DNA from: Sphingomonas sp. KRR8
GTDB lineage: Bacteria > Pseudomonadota > Alphaproteobacteria > Sphingomonadales > Sphingomonadaceae
Direction of reading: 5' to 3'
DNA: 64,000 nt
Assembly (NCBI RefSeq): GCF_023559245.1
Contig: NZ_CP097462.1
Span: 2,476,001-2,540,000, forward strand
The position numbers and the translations under genes are program-made. Below are positions 1 to 9,278 of the stretch, piece after piece; position 1 is the first letter of the stretch, and every line of letters begins with the position of its first letter. Below the pieces are notes generated by a model. It saw only the letters and a program-made list of their open reading frames with translations. It was not told the DNA's origin and did no database searches.

Positions 1-492
1 ATTGAGCGGGTTCGGGCCGCCCTGCGCCGCGCCGGAGTGGCGGAGCGCGACATTCAGACCAGTTCCGTCAGTCTCAATCCTGATTACGTCTATGCGGACG
101 GTCAGCCACCGCGGCTTACGGGGTACCAGGCCACCAACCAGCTCAGCATCCGCTTCCGGGACATCCGCGCATCCGGTCGGATCATCGACGCCCTGGTCGC
201 GGAAGGGGCGAACCAGGTCAGTGGCCCGACGCTGACCATCGACAAGCCCGAAGCCGCGCTCGACGAAGCGCGGACGAAAGCTCTTGCGGTGGGCCGCGCG
301 CGCGCGGAACTCTACGCCCGAACGCTCGGGATGCAGGTGGTGCGGCTGGTGTCGGTGAGCGAGGGCGGTTCACCCTCGCAAGGTCCGATCCCGATGGCAG
401 CGATGCGGGCCGAACGCTCATCCGATACGGCGATCGTCCCTGGCGAACAGCAGCTTTCGGTCACGCTGCAGATGAGTTTTGAGCTACGCTAG
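1..492 (+). CDS. SIMPL domain (DUF541) protein, 5' end cut off
   Basis: The reading frame is open from base 1 and ends at a stop at 490-492, so the start lies outside the window. The visible 163 residues match the C-terminal half of SIMPL/DUF541 proteins: a Y-x2-TNQLSIRFRD beta strand, then an alternating helix (ALDEARTKALAVGRARAELYA) and a short strand LGMQVVRLVSVSEGG near the end. Family members are usually secreted or periplasmic proteins of about 230-250 residues with a signal peptide, which would be in the missing part. Their biochemical role is poorly defined; some are linked to oxidative stress. The gene converges with the small membrane protein gene that follows on the minus strand. 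Confidence 0.85.
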   Translation: MERVRAALRRAGVAERDIQTSSVSLNPDYVYADGQPPRLTGYQATNQLSIRFRDIRASGRIIDALVAEGANQVSGPTLTIDKPEAALDEARTKALAVGRARAELYARTLGMQVVRLVSVSEGGSPSQGPIPMAAMRAERSSDTAIVPGEQQLSVTLQMSFELR

Positions 493-502
493 AGCGCGGG
501 CT

Positions 503-784
503 TCATCGACCCAAGCCCGGCCTGATGCGCCGGGCGACGATGACACCACCGAGTACGAAGTTGGCGCCGAGCAAGCCGATCAGCAGGTTCGGCAGGGAAA
601 AGCCCGCCAGGTCGACCTTGGTGCCGAACAGTGGTGCGATCAGAAGGGCGCCCAAGGCAGCACCGACCATTCCAAGGATGACCAGCAAGACGATGGTGCG
701 CGGCCGTTCGAAGGCTCCAACCACGCTCGAAAGCCAGCCAATGGCGGCGCCGCCAACAAGAAGAAGCAACCAGGTCCAGGGCAT
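503..784 (-). CDS. Small GlsB/YeaQ-like membrane protein
   Basis: This 93-residue protein has three hydrophobic segments, roughly residues 3-22, 30-50 and 64-85, with glycine and alanine patches typical of the transglycosylase-associated (GlsB/YeaQ/YmgE) family. It is more diverged than the clear family member just upstream at 861-1118, and the two may be relatives by duplication. These proteins are inner-membrane, often stress-induced, and have no proven activity. No strong Shine-Dalgarno is seen before the ATG. A strong hairpin at 805-836 separates it from the upstream gene, so it may be transcribed separately. Confidence 0.6.
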   Translation of the reverse strand: MPWTWLLLLVGGAAIGWLSSVVGAFERPRTIVLLVILGMVGAALGALLIAPLFGTKVDLAGFSLPNLLIGLLGANFVLGGVIVARRIRPGLGR

Positions 785-804
785 TGGCGGGGCCTAAACG
801 CAAG

Positions 805-836
805 AAGGCCGCGCTTCAATGATGAAGCGCGGCCTT
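805..836 (-). terminator. Perfect 14-bp hairpin terminator
   Basis: The arms at 805-818 and 823-836 are perfectly complementary over 14 bp (core GGCCGCGCTTC) with a 4-base ATGA loop. It lies between two minus-strand membrane protein genes. On the minus strand it is followed by a weak T-rich run, so it probably ends transcription of the gene at 861-1118. Confidence 0.7.
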
Positions 837-860
837 CCTGTTGTGTGTCAGTTTCGCAGC

Positions 861-1118
861 TTAGCGAACGCTACCGCGACGAACCAGGTTCACGATCGCG
901 AGCAGGACGATGGCGCCCAGCAGGGAGTAGAGGAAGCTCTGCAGCGTGATGCCATTGTTCAGGCTGGCGCCACCGCCGAGCAGGAAGCCGGCAATTGCCG
1001 CACCGATAATGCCGACGATCACGTTAAGCAGGATGCCCTGCTGACCGTCGGTGCGCATGACAATGCTAGCAAGCCAACCGCAAATGCCGCCGACCACGAG
1101 CCAGATAATAAAACCCAT
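861..1118 (-). CDS. GlsB/YeaQ/YmgE family stress membrane protein
   Basis: An 85-residue protein with three membrane segments (about residues 2-20, 28-47 and 57-78) and the family pattern GFIIWLVVGGICGWLAS, then IVGIIGAAIAGFLLG. It belongs to the transglycosylase-associated protein family; expression is often tied to general stress or envelope stress in Proteobacteria, but no enzyme activity is established. The start at 1118 is chosen over an upstream in-frame ATG at 1205 because an AGGAGG Shine-Dalgarno lies 8 bases before it and the first membrane segment begins directly after it. Confidence 0.85.
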   Translation of the reverse strand: MGFIIWLVVGGICGWLASIVMRTDGQQGILLNVIVGIIGAAIAGFLLGGGASLNNGITLQSFLYSLLGAIVLLAIVNLVRRGSVR

Positions 1119-1240
1119 GTGCGTTCCCTCCTGTATCGTCCGCTTGTTGCTGCGGACCTTATGGCGACAAGACGCACTCACGTGCATCTTGTTCCGCCCC
1201 AGCAACAGCCGGGGGAGGGAACGGTTCCGTAACGACTATG

Positions 1241-1540
1241 TCAATAGCGTTGCTGTCGCTCGTATACCGAACGATAGTGCTGGATGCGCGTGACCCGCAG
1301 GCCAGGCATGCCACTGCGGTCCACCGCGCGCTGCCAGCTGGCGAACTCCTCAAGGCTGAGGCCATAGCGCTGGCATACCTCGTCGACCGTCAGCAGCCCC
1401 CCGGCAACCGCGGCAACGACTTCGGCCTTACGCCGCACGACCCAGCGGGTGGTGCTCGCGGGCGGAAGCTTGTCCAGCGTCAGCGGCTCGCCAAGCGGGC
1501 CGATCACCTGATGCGGACGGAACTTCTGATTTTCTAGCAT
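1241..1540 (-). CDS. sciP: CtrA inhibitor SciP (DUF1153)
   Basis: The 99-residue protein carries the DUF1153 signature: VIGPLGEPLTLDKLPP, then RWVVRRKAEVVAAVAGGLL, then a helix-turn-helix-like segment VDEVCQRYGLSLEEFASWQ. In Caulobacter SciP binds CtrA and DNA and blocks CtrA-dependent transcription in early cell-cycle stages, so this is a cell-cycle regulator of the GcrA/CtrA network. The start has a GAGGAAG ribosome site directly upstream. The C-terminal tail is rich in Arg, Gln and Tyr. It faces mnmA across a 336-bp spacer that should hold its promoter. No CtrA or GcrA gene is in the window. Confidence 0.92.
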   Translation of the reverse strand: MLENQKFRPHQVIGPLGEPLTLDKLPPASTTRWVVRRKAEVVAAVAGGLLTVDEVCQRYGLSLEEFASWQRAVDRSGMPGLRVTRIQHYRSVYERQQRY

Positions 1541-1876
1541 TACTTCCTCAAAGCCCGCTTAGTGGTTCTGCCGGCGGTTTACCGGCGCCCCGTTGAAGGA
1601 AAGCTGAAATCTGCTGGTAAACGTCACGCTTACTCCTTGCTTTTGGTTCGTGACCGCAACGCTGCCACCGCGGCGAAGCCACCGGTCCAATGGCTTTGCT
1701 CGGCCGGAGAGGTCTCCCGCCCGGCAAGGAAGCGGACCAGCGTCTCCTGACCATCGCGGCCAAGCGGCATCGCCGGGACAAAGCTCCTCGGCTGGTGGGT
1801 CAACGAGTGGCTTCCTTACCTAACATTCTGCCGCCCTAGCGAAGGAGGGTGAACTTCGCGTAAAGAAGGCCCGTCC
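1541..1876. other. sciP-mnmA divergent intergenic region
   Basis: This 336-bp stretch has no convincing coding frame and should contain the promoters of sciP (leftward) and mnmA (rightward). It holds an inverted pair GTTTACC (1577-1583) and GGTAAAC (1616-1622) near sciP. I find no full TTAA-N7-TTAA CtrA box. A GAAGGAGGG sequence at about 1840-1848 is near but rather far from the mnmA start. Confidence 0.5.
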
Positions 1877-2989
1877 ATGAACATCGATTTCGCCCTGTCA
1901 AAGCCCGCTTCCGCGGCTCGTATCGTCGTCGCCATGTCGGGCGGGGTCGACAGTTCGGTCGTGGCCGGGCTTGCCGCAAGCACCGGCGCCGAGGTGATCG
2001 GCGTGACACTCCAGCTCTACGATCATGGCGAGGCGGTGAAGCGCAGCGGCAGCTGCTGCGCGGGGCAGGACATCTATGATGCGGCACAAGTCTGCGAGAA
2101 GCTTGGCATCCCGCATTACGTGCTGGATTACGAAAGTCGTTTTCGGACGGGCGTCATTGACCGCTTCGCCGACGAATATGCGCAGGGTCGTACTCCCGTG
2201 CCCTGCTCGCTGTGCAACCAGGGCGTAAAGTTCACGGACCTGATCGCATTCGCGCGTGAACTGGGCGCAGACTGTCTAGCTACGGGACATTATGTGCGGC
2301 GGCTGGTTCGCAGCGGACAGGCCGAGCTGCACCGCGGTGCCGATCCTCGCCGCGACCAGAGCTATTTCCTATACGGCACCACGCGCGAACAACTGGACTT
2401 CCTTCGCTTCCCATTGGGTGACCTGCCCAAGTCCGCCGTTCGAGAGCAGGCCACGCAGTTGGAACTGGCGGTCGCGGCCAAGCCCGACAGTCAGGACATC
2501 TGCTTCGTGCCCGACGGCGACTATGCGGGGCTGGTCAAGCGGCTGCGCCCGGCGACGGACGCCCCGGGTGAGATCGTCGATTTGACGGGCCGAGTGATCG
2601 GGCATCATCCCGGAGTGATCCACTTCACCGTTGGTCAGCGGCGCGGGATCGAGATCGGTGGGCAGGCCGAACCGCTCTATGTGATCCGGATCGAACCCGC
2701 GACCCGTCGCTTGGTGGTCGGCCCTCGCCGAGCATTGGCGGTACAGGAAGTGCACATCGACCAGCTGAACTGGCTGGGCGAAGACCAGCGCGAGATCAGC
2801 GTGAAGGTCCGGTCTCTGGCGCCGCCAGTCGCCGCAACGTTGATTGGTGACCACATCCGCTTCGCCAAGCCGGAATATGGAGTTGCACCCGGCCAGGCCG
2901 CAGTCATCTACGACGGAAGTCGAGTGCTCGGCGGCGGGTGGATCATGAAGACGGTGGCAGCACCCTTCGAGATGGCCAGCGCGGCTTGA
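1877..2989 (+). CDS. mnmA: tRNA 2-thiouridine(34) synthase MnmA
   Basis: MnmA is the cytosolic enzyme that uses ATP and relayed sulfur to thiolate U34 of tRNA-Lys, tRNA-Glu and tRNA-Gln. The ATP-pyrophosphatase loop SGGVDSS is at residues 21-27. The two catalytic cysteines are visible: Cys113 in [11 protein letters not shown] and Cys209 in [12 protein letters not shown]. The C-terminal half has the central and beta-barrel domains ([19 protein letters not shown]). Length 370 is normal. The next gene, a Nudix hydrolase, is 30 bases downstream and may be cotranscribed. Confidence 0.96.
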   Translation: MNIDFALSKPASAARIVVAMSGGVDSSVVAGLAASTGAEVIGVTLQLYDHGEAVKRSGSCCAGQDIYDAAQVCEKLGIPHYVLDYESRFRTGVIDRFADEYAQGRTPVPCSLCNQGVKFTDLIAFARELGADCLATGHYVRRLVRSGQAELHRGADPRRDQSYFLYGTTREQLDFLRFPLGDLPKSAVREQATQLELAVAAKPDSQDICFVPDGDYAGLVKRLRPATDAPGEIVDLTGRVIGHHPGVIHFTVGQRRGIEIGGQAEPLYVIRIEPATRRLVVGPRRALAVQEVHIDQLNWLGEDQREISVKVRSLAPPVAATLIGDHIRFAKPEYGVAPGQAAVIYDGSRVLGGGWIMKTVAAPFEMASAA

Positions 2990-3019
2990 CCGCTTTCCAA
3001 CGCGGAGCGTTTCATCGCC

Positions 3020-3499
3020 ATGGCTGAGCGCTCTTCCCGCCGATCGCTGCACAGCGCGGGGGTGTTGCTCTACCGATCCGGGCCGCCGCTCGAGGTGCTG
3101 CTGGTCAAGCCTGGCGGACCTTATTGGCGGCGCAAGCAGACCGGGGCGTGGATGATCCCCAAGGGGATGATCGAACCTGGCGAGAGTGCGCTTGAGGCTG
3201 CACTGCGCGAATTCTGCGAGGAAACCGGGATGACGATCAGCGGCATGCCAAGGCCCCTGTGCACGGTTCGCCAGGCCGGCGGAAAGCTGGTCGAGGCTTT
3301 CACGGTTGAGGGCGACTTCGATCCGGCGCGGCTCACGAGCATCGAGTTCGAGATGGAATGGCCGCCGCGCTCAGGCCGGCGGGAGCGCTTTCCCGAAGTG
3401 ATCGAAGCGCGCTGGTTCACGCTGGAGGAGGCGCGCGAGTGCATGCTCAAGAGCCAGCTGCCGATCATCGACGCGCTGGACGTTTCTTCGCCCAGCTAG
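3020..3499 (+). CDS. Nudix hydrolase
   Basis: A 159-residue protein with one Nudix domain. The Nudix box runs from Gly in GMIEPGESALEAALREF through CEETGM and matches G-x5-E-x7-RE-x2-EE-x-G. These enzymes hydrolyse nucleoside diphosphate-linked compounds; the substrate cannot be deduced from the sequence. The N-terminal SAGVLLYR and PYWRRKQTGAWMIPKG segments resemble the group that acts on diadenosine polyphosphates or similar. It lies just after mnmA on the same strand. Its stop overlaps the stop of the convergent PhzF-like gene (3496-3499). Confidence 0.88.
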   Translation: MAERSSRRSLHSAGVLLYRSGPPLEVLLVKPGGPYWRRKQTGAWMIPKGMIEPGESALEAALREFCEETGMTISGMPRPLCTVRQAGGKLVEAFTVEGDFDPARLTSIEFEMEWPPRSGRRERFPEVIEARWFTLEEARECMLKSQLPIIDALDVSSPS

Positions 3500-4272
3500 A
3501 TCTGGAAGCTGCCCTCGACCACCGTCCAGCAGCGGCCCGATAGCAGCACGCGGTCATCGGCCAGTTCGCAATCGAGCAGCCCGCCGCGCGGCCCGACCTG
3601 CGCCGCGCTGAAGCGTGTCCGTCCAAGCCGTTCGGCCCAGTAAGGCACCAGGGCCGCATGGGCCGAGCCGGTGACCGGGTCTTCGTCGATCCCGTGATAG
3701 GCAGCAAACACGCGGCTCGCGATGTCGGTGTCCGTGCCCGGTGCGGTCACCATGACCAGCGACGGAATGGCGCGAAGTGCGGCGAAATCGGGTCGAACCG
3801 CCCGCACGGCGAGCTCATCTTCCAGGGTGACGATGATGGCGCCATTCCCGCCGCTGCCTCGGTGAACGGTCCCGGACACGCCAAGGGCGCTCAAGGCGTC
3901 AGGAGCCTCCGCCTCTTCGATCCGGGATGTCGGCAGGCTCAGGCGCAGCTGCTCACCATCGCGTTCAACCGTCAGTACGCCCGAGCGCGTCTGGAAGCGG
4001 ACCTGCGCGCCGGTCAGCAGCACATGCCCGGCGGCCAGCGTTGCGTGACCGCACATGTCCACTTCGACGGCGGGCGTGAACCAGCGCAGATGATAGTCGG
4101 CGTCCTTGCCGTCGAGCGGCACGGTGAAGGCGGTTTCGCTGAGGTTGTTCTCGGCGGCGATCGCCTGCAGCAGCAGGTCGGGCAGCCATTCCTCCAGCGG
4201 CATGATGGCCGCCGGATTGCCGGTCAGCGGCGTCGGCGCGAAAGCATCGACCTGGAAGAAGGGAAGGATCAT
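3496..4272 (-). CDS. PhzF family isomerase-like protein
   Basis: The 258-residue protein has the PhzF/diaminopimelate epimerase-like double fold. Visible motifs are FQVDAFAPTPLTGNPAAI at the N-terminus, the presumed general acid/base Glu46 in NNLSETAF, DMCGHATLAAG in the first half, and DEDPVTGSAHAAL in the second. PhzF itself isomerises a phenazine precursor, but there are no other phenazine genes here, so this is one of the many family members of unknown substrate. Its start codon overlaps the stop of the upstream CDF transporter by 4 bases, and pdxH is coupled to that gene in the same way, so the three form one operon. Confidence 0.88.
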   Translation of the reverse strand: MILPFFQVDAFAPTPLTGNPAAIMPLEEWLPDLLLQAIAAENNLSETAFTVPLDGKDADYHLRWFTPAVEVDMCGHATLAAGHVLLTGAQVRFQTRSGVLTVERDGEQLRLSLPTSRIEEAEAPDALSALGVSGTVHRGSGGNGAIIVTLEDELAVRAVRPDFAALRAIPSLVMVTAPGTDTDIASRVFAAYHGIDEDPVTGSAHAALVPYWAERLGRTRFSAAQVGPRGGLLDCELADDRVLLSGRCWTVVEGSFQI

Positions 4273-5195
4273 CGGCGTTCCGTCAGATGGTGGGGCAACA
4301 GGCCCTCGCGGTCGATATGCCCTTCCGGATCGAGGTGCATCAGCATCTCGATGCCGGGGAAGCGGGCCTGCAACTGTTCCTCGATCGGGTCGAGCCGATC
4401 GTGCGCCTCACGGACGGTCCATTCCTCCGGGACCCAGACGTGGAATTGCACGAAGTCGTGCGCGCCAGAGGTGCGGGTGCGGACATCGTGAATACCCTTG
4501 AGTTCCGGATATTCGGCGCAGGCGGCGAGAAAGGCTTCGCGCTTGGCGAGCGGCCATTCGGCGTCCATCAGCTGATTGACGCTTTCGCCAGCCGCCGACC
4601 ATGCGCCCCACAGCAGCCAGAGAGCGATGCCGATCCCGAACAGCGCGTCGGCGCCCGACAGGCCGAGCCACTGATCGAGCACCAGCGCCGCGATCACCGC
4701 GGCGTTGAGGAACAGGTCGGACTTGTAATGAAGGTTGTCGGTCTGGATCGCGATTGAGCCGGTCCGGCCGATCACGCGCTTCTGGTAGGTCAGCAGAAGC
4801 ACGGTCGCGGCCATCGCCAGCACCGATACGCCCACCCCCAACTCCGCATTCTCAGTGGGTGCGTGGTGGATCAGGCGGTCGACGGCGCGCCAGGCGATCC
4901 CGACCGCACTGACGGAAATCAGTACGACCTGGGCAAGGGCCACAAGGGCCTCGGCCTTGCCGTGACCGAACCGATGGTCATGGTCGGCCGGGATCGCGGC
5001 GATGCGTACGCCGGCCAGCGTCACCAGGCTTGCGACCAGGTCAAGCGCGGTGTCGGCCAGGCTGCCGAGCATGGCGGTGGAGTCGGTCGCGATCGCCGCC
5101 CAGCTTTTCGCCAGCAGCAGGAAACCTGCCATCGCCACGCTCGCCAGCGCCGCCCGGGTGGACAACTTCGCGCGCTCCGCGCCCGTCACCCTCAT
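4269..5195 (-). CDS. Cation diffusion facilitator (CDF) metal transporter
   Basis: The 308-residue protein has about five to six transmembrane helices in the first 200 residues and a cytoplasmic ferredoxin-like C-terminal domain. The metal-site pattern is visible as DTALD in helix 2 (after MLGSLA) and HYKSD in helix 5, plus a [12 protein letters not shown] loop. CDF proteins such as FieF/YiiP export Zn, Fe, Mn or Cd in exchange for protons. The D-x3-D and H-x3-D pairs fit the Zn/Fe subgroup, but the metal is not certain. It is the middle gene of a coupled minus-strand operon pdxH-CDF-PhzF, with 4-base overlaps on both sides. Confidence 0.92.
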   Translation of the reverse strand: MRVTGAERAKLSTRAALASVAMAGFLLLAKSWAAIATDSTAMLGSLADTALDLVASLVTLAGVRIAAIPADHDHRFGHGKAEALVALAQVVLISVSAVGIAWRAVDRLIHHAPTENAELGVGVSVLAMAATVLLLTYQKRVIGRTGSIAIQTDNLHYKSDLFLNAAVIAALVLDQWLGLSGADALFGIGIALWLLWGAWSAAGESVNQLMDAEWPLAKREAFLAACAEYPELKGIHDVRTRTSGAHDFVQFHVWVPEEWTVREAHDRLDPIEEQLQARFPGIEMLMHLDPEGHIDREGLLPHHLTERR

Positions 5196-5773
5196 GGATA
5201 GAGCAGGCCTTCGTCCCAGCCGCCGTCGGCGCGGCGGGTGAACAAGCGGCGATGGTGCAGCCGGAACTCGCCATCTTCCCAGAATTCGATGCGCTCAGGC
5301 ACCAGACGGAAGCCCGACCAGTGGGGAGGACGCGGAACCTCCCCCTCGCCGACCCGCGCCTTTTCCTGCTCGATCCGGTTGAGGAAGGTGGCGCGGCTGT
5401 CGAGTGGGCGGGACTGGTCACTCGCCCAGGCGCCGATTCGACTGCTGCGCGAGCGGCTGGCGAAATAAGCATCCGCATCGGCATCGCTGACCTGCTCAAG
5501 CCGGCCTTCGGCACGGACCTGCTTGCGCAGCGACTTCCAGTGGATGCAGAGCGCCGCCTGCCGATTGGCGGCGATCTCTTCGCCCTTGCGGCTTTCAAGG
5601 TTGGTGAAGAAGCCGAAACCCTGCGGTCCATGCAGCCGCATCAGCACCATCCGGACGGAGGGCCGACCGTTGGGCGTGGAGGTCGCAAGCGCCATCGCGT
5701 CGGGGTCGTTGGGCTCGCTTGCTTCCGCTTGCGCGAACCAGCTTTCGAACAGTTGGAAGGGGTCCTCGGCCAT
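5192..5773 (-). CDS. pdxH: Pyridoxamine 5'-phosphate oxidase
   Basis: This FMN enzyme oxidises pyridoxine or pyridoxamine 5'-phosphate to pyridoxal 5'-phosphate, the last step of vitamin B6 synthesis and salvage. The protein of 193 residues is slightly short for the family. It shows the PdxH pattern: [31 protein letters not shown], a [12 protein letters not shown] segment, the central [11 protein letters not shown], and the C-terminal [16 protein letters not shown] with the terminal W-x-E-G-LLYP. It is the first gene of the pdxH-CDF-PhzF operon and is divergent from the dnaJ-type gene. Confidence 0.94.
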   Translation of the reverse strand: MAEDPFQLFESWFAQAEASEPNDPDAMALATSTPNGRPSVRMVLMRLHGPQGFGFFTNLESRKGEEIAANRQAALCIHWKSLRKQVRAEGRLEQVSDADADAYFASRSRSSRIGAWASDQSRPLDSRATFLNRIEQEKARVGEGEVPRPPHWSGFRLVPERIEFWEDGEFRLHHRRLFTRRADGGWDEGLLYP

Positions 5774-5863
5774 GCCGGCGGCTCTAGGCGTGCCGGACCT
5801 TGCGAGGCAAGCACGGCGAACTACCTAGCGCGGCACTGTTGTTTCCGCCTAAGACACCGACCC

Positions 5864-6817
5864 ATGGACCTCTACGCACGGCTTGGGATCAAGCGCGGCG
5901 CCAGCGAAGCCGAGATCAAGAAGGCCTATCGCAGCCTCGCCAAGCAACTTCATCCCGACGCCAACAAGGATAATCCCAAGGCGGCCGAGCGCTTCTCGCA
6001 GGTGACCTCTGCCTACGACCTCCTGTCCGACAAGGACAAAAGGGCGCGTTACGACCGTGGCGAGATCGATGAGGATGGTAATCCCAAGATGCCGTTCGGC
6101 GGCGGGTTCGGTGGCGGGGCCGGCAGCGGCTATGCCGGAGCGCGGCCGGGTGCCGGCGGGTTCGAGGGCTTTGGCGACGCCGAGGGCGTTGATCTGTCGG
6201 ATCTGTTCGAAGGCATCTTCAATCGTGGCGGCGGCGGCGGCGGCCGTGCCGGCGCGGGCGGGGGCTTTGGCGGGTTCGGCCGGCGCTCCGCTCCGCAGAA
6301 GGGACCCGACGTCGCCTACCGGCTGACTGTGCCTTTCACCGATGCCGCAACGCAAACGCCCCAGCGCATCACCTTGCGGGACGGCAAGGCAATTGACCTC
6401 AAGCTGCCCGCCGGAGTCGAGGACGGCACCAGAATCCGCCTGGCCGGCCGCGGGGAGCCCGGGACGGGCGGCAACGGGGATGCGATCATCACCATCGCGA
6501 TCGAGCCCCATCGCTTCTTCACTCGCGACGGAGATGACGTCAGGGTGACCCTGCCAGTGACGCTGAAGGAAGCGGTGCTTGGCGCGAAGGTGAAGGTGCC
6601 GACCGCCGACGGGCCAGTCATGCTGACCGTCCCCAAAGGTGCCAGCTCGGGCAAGGTGCTGCGGATCAAGGGACGCGGGTTCTCCGGACGCAATGGCGTG
6701 CGCGGCGACCAGCTCGTGACGCTCAGCATCGACCTGCCGTCCGGTGACGCGGCGCTGGAGCGCTTCGCCAGTGAGTGGGACGGCGGCGGCAACCCGCGGG
6801 CTGGGCTGGGCGTCTAG
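5864..6817 (+). CDS. DnaJ/CbpA-type co-chaperone
   Basis: The product is 317 residues. Residues 3-65 are a J domain with the HPD tripeptide at 30-32, which stimulates DnaK ATPase. It is followed by a Gly/Phe-rich linker (about 78-145, with long GGGGG runs) and two DnaJ C-terminal substrate-binding domains ([15 protein letters not shown] to the end). There is no CxxCxGxG zinc domain, so it is a class II (CbpA-like) and not a canonical DnaJ. The start at 5864 is the ATG of MDLYARLGI; the long upstream extension of the open frame is antisense to pdxH and not real. Confidence 0.92.
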   Translation: MDLYARLGIKRGASEAEIKKAYRSLAKQLHPDANKDNPKAAERFSQVTSAYDLLSDKDKRARYDRGEIDEDGNPKMPFGGGFGGGAGSGYAGARPGAGGFEGFGDAEGVDLSDLFEGIFNRGGGGGGRAGAGGGFGGFGRRSAPQKGPDVAYRLTVPFTDAATQTPQRITLRDGKAIDLKLPAGVEDGTRIRLAGRGEPGTGGNGDAIITIAIEPHRFFTRDGDDVRVTLPVTLKEAVLGAKVKVPTADGPVMLTVPKGASSGKVLRIKGRGFSGRNGVRGDQLVTLSIDLPSGDAALERFASEWDGGGNPRAGLGV

Positions 6818-6826
6818 CCTACCGCC

Positions 6827-7885
6827 GTGCTGGGCCTGTCACCCGAATCGCCGGAAGCCCGGCGCAAGCGTCTCGCGAGCCTCCAGGCGCGGTTCGGGAC
6901 TAGCGTCGTCGACCGCCTTCGTCCGGGGCAGCGCCCATTTGAGATCATCAAGCGCGTGCTGGTCGGCGTCTACAGCGACGGCTTCATTCACGCCGGCAAC
7001 CTTGCCTACCTGTCCCTGGTGGCGATGTTCCCCTTCTTCATCACTGCCGCCGCGCTCGCCTCCCTGCTGGGGCGGAGCGAGGATGCCATGCGCACCGTCA
7101 ACGTCGTGTTGCTGCAGGTGCCGCCCGATATCCGCAAGTTGCTGGTCGGACCCGTGCAGGAAGTCCTCACCGCACGAACCGGGCCGCTGCTGTGGTTCGG
7201 CGGGATCGTCGGGCTGTGGACCGCCGCCAGCTTTATCGAGACCCTTCGCGATATCCTGCGCCGCGCCTATGGCGTGAAGTATAACGCGCCGTTCTGGGAA
7301 TATCGGCTGATCTCCATCGGCTTCATCCTGGGGTCCGTGCTGCTGCTGATGACCGCCTTCGCAGCGTCGGTGGCGCTGAGTTCAATCGAGGCGCTGATCC
7401 TTCACGTCTTTCCCCGGCTGGCGCCCCTCATCGGCTCATTTTCTTTCTACAAGATGATCCCGGCGGGTGCGCTCTACGTTTCCATCTACGTGATCTTCGT
7501 GGTGCTGACCCCGCGCCGCTATCGCCGGATCGAATGCCGCAAATGGCCGGGCGCCTTGCTGGTAACCTTGTGGTGGCTCGCCACGGCCGAGTTGCTGCCC
7601 CAGGCGATGCGCTTGGTCGGAGGCTACAGCCTGACTTACGGCAGCCTGGCGGGCGTGATGATCGCCCTCCTGTTCTTCTTCGTCATCGGCCTCGGCGTCG
7701 TGATGGGCGCCGAATTAAACGCGGCACTGGCCGAAACGGAGGCAGTGGCGCTAGAGGGCGAGCGTTATTCTGGACCCTTTGCCGACCAGCTGCCGGTAGA
7801 GGAACCCAGTGCCGGACCAGAGCCGCTCGAAGCGCTCGCGGACAAGGTGATGTTGACGGACAAAGGGGACGGGCCTTCCACATGA
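6827..7885 (+). CDS. YihY/BrkB family inner-membrane protein
   Basis: This 352-residue protein has a cytosolic N-terminal stretch of about 60 residues and six hydrophobic helices between about 65 and 290, the layout of the YihY/virulence factor BrkB family (once misnamed RNase BN). A family-typical segment is FIHAGNLAYLSLVAMFPFFI in helix 1. The function is unknown; some members may be transporters. The start is a GTG at 6827, 10 bases after the dnaJ-type gene stop. The C-terminal 60 residues are acidic and likely cytosolic. Its TGA overlaps the fabI ATG (ATGA), so the genes are translationally coupled. Confidence 0.87.
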   Translation: MLGLSPESPEARRKRLASLQARFGTSVVDRLRPGQRPFEIIKRVLVGVYSDGFIHAGNLAYLSLVAMFPFFITAAALASLLGRSEDAMRTVNVVLLQVPPDIRKLLVGPVQEVLTARTGPLLWFGGIVGLWTAASFIETLRDILRRAYGVKYNAPFWEYRLISIGFILGSVLLLMTAFAASVALSSIEALILHVFPRLAPLIGSFSFYKMIPAGALYVSIYVIFVVLTPRRYRRIECRKWPGALLVTLWWLATAELLPQAMRLVGGYSLTYGSLAGVMIALLFFFVIGLGVVMGAELNAALAETEAVALEGERYSGPFADQLPVEEPSAGPEPLEALADKVMLTDKGDGPST

Positions 7886-8688
7886 CGGGATTGATGCAGG
7901 GTAAACGCGGGCTGATCATGGGCCTCGCCAACGATCGCTCGCTGGCGTGGGGAATCGCCCGCCAGCTGGCCGACCATGGTGCCGAAATGGCGTTTTCCTA
8001 CCAGGGCGAGGCCTTGGAGAAGCGGGTCCGCCCGCTGGCGGCGCAGTTGGGCCACGAGCCCTTCCTGATCGACTGCGACGTCAGCGACATGGCGGCACTC
8101 GACCGGCTGTTCGCCGAGATCGAGCAGCACTGGGGAACCATCGATTTCCTGGTTCACGCGATCGGCTTTTCCGACAAGAACGAGCTTCGCGGCCGGTTTG
8201 TCGACACCACCCTCGACAACTTCCTCCTGACCATGAACATCTCAGTCTACAGCTTCGTCGCGGTGGCGCAGCGGGCGGCGCGTTTGATGCCTAATGGGGG
8301 GTCGCTGCTGACACTGACCTATTATGGCGCCGAGAAGGTCATCCCCCATTACAACGTGATGGGCGTCGCCAAGGCGGGACTGGAGACGGCGACCAAGTAT
8401 CTCGCCGCCGACCTCGGCAAGGAGAACATCCGGGTCAATGCCATTTCGGCCGGGCCGATCAAGACACTGGCGGCGAGCGGCATCGGTGACTTCCGCTACA
8501 TCCTCAAGTGGAACGAGCTGAACAGCCCCCTTCGCCGCAACGTGACGATCGAGGATGTCGGCGGGGCCGGGCTCTACCTGCTCAGCGACCTGGCAAGTGG
8601 CGTCACTGGCGAGATCCACCATGTGGACGCCGGCTACAACGTGGTCGGCATGAAGGCCGAGGACGCGCCGGACATCGCCACGGTCTGA
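7882..8688 (+). CDS. fabI: Enoyl-[acyl-carrier-protein] reductase (NADH) FabI
   Basis: FabI reduces the trans-2-enoyl-ACP in each cycle of fatty acid elongation. The 268-residue protein shows the FabI version of the SDR fold: cofactor site GLANDRSLAWGIA near the N-terminus, and the catalytic pair as Y-x6-K in YNVMGVAK, which separates FabI from ordinary SDRs with Y-x3-K. The C-terminal segment SDLASGVTGEIHHVDAGYN is also typical. The ATG at 7882 overlaps the yihY stop; upstream in-frame sequence belongs to yihY in another frame. Confidence 0.95.
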   Translation: MTGLMQGKRGLIMGLANDRSLAWGIARQLADHGAEMAFSYQGEALEKRVRPLAAQLGHEPFLIDCDVSDMAALDRLFAEIEQHWGTIDFLVHAIGFSDKNELRGRFVDTTLDNFLLTMNISVYSFVAVAQRAARLMPNGGSLLTLTYYGAEKVIPHYNVMGVAKAGLETATKYLAADLGKENIRVNAISAGPIKTLAASGIGDFRYILKWNELNSPLRRNVTIEDVGGAGLYLLSDLASGVTGEIHHVDAGYNVVGMKAEDAPDIATV

Positions 8689-8806
8689 CGGCCGACGGCT
8701 GCCAGGTTTCGCGGGATTGACCTCGCCCGTGGCACGGGGCAGCCATGAATGGTGTCCGGCGACGGCCACAGGTGCGCGTTCCACTCGAACAAGGGGCACC
8801 CTCATC

Positions 8807-9277
8807 ATGCGCATGGCACCAATCCTCTGTTCCGTCTTCCTCCTGCTTGCCGCGGCACCGGCCGCAGCGGCTCCAGCCGATGATGCGGCCGCGGCGGTCG
8901 GCGCGGTCCTCGACAAGTTCAACGGTGGCGACTCGGCGGCGTTTGTCGCGGCACATGCGGACGGGGCGCTGATCACCGATGAATTCGCGCCGTTCCAGTG
9001 GGGCGGGGCGCGGTCGGTCCAGCGCTGGCTGGATGACTATGCCAAGGACTCTGCTGCGCGCGGGATCACTGGCGGGCGGGTCGACCATGGCGCTCCCCTT
9101 GCCGCCAATGGAAACGCGAGCCGCGCTTATGTCGTGCTTCCGACCACTTATCGCTTCAAACAGAACGGCAAGGCGATGGTCGGCAAGGGCAGCATGACCT
9201 TCGTCATGGTGAAGAGCGGCCCCGACTGGAAGATCGCCAGCTGGACCTATTCGGGCGCGACCCCGGTCGCCGAGTAG
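8807..9277 (+). CDS. Secreted NTF2/SnoaL-like protein
   Basis: The 156-residue product starts with a clear Sec signal peptide (hydrophobic residues 4-18, cleavage near AAAAPADD). The mature part looks like an NTF2/SnoaL cone fold: an N-terminal helix AVGAVLDKFNGGDSAAFVAAH, then FAPFQWGGARSVQRWLDDY, and C-terminal strands GKGSMTFVMVKSGPDWKIASWTYSG. This fold occurs in enzymes and in binding proteins, so the role stays open. The ATG at 8807 follows an AAGGGG site. No neighbour suggests a pathway. Confidence 0.7.
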   Translation: MRMAPILCSVFLLLAAAPAAAAPADDAAAAVGAVLDKFNGGDSAAFVAAHADGALITDEFAPFQWGGARSVQRWLDDYAKDSAARGITGGRVDHGAPLAANGNASRAYVVLPTTYRFKQNGKAMVGKGSMTFVMVKSGPDWKIASWTYSGATPVAE

Positions 9278-9278
9278 G

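Noticed and set aside
5030..5863. N-terminal extension of the DnaJ-type gene
   Set aside because: The extension is antisense to pdxH and lacks homology; the J domain begins at the ATG at 5864.
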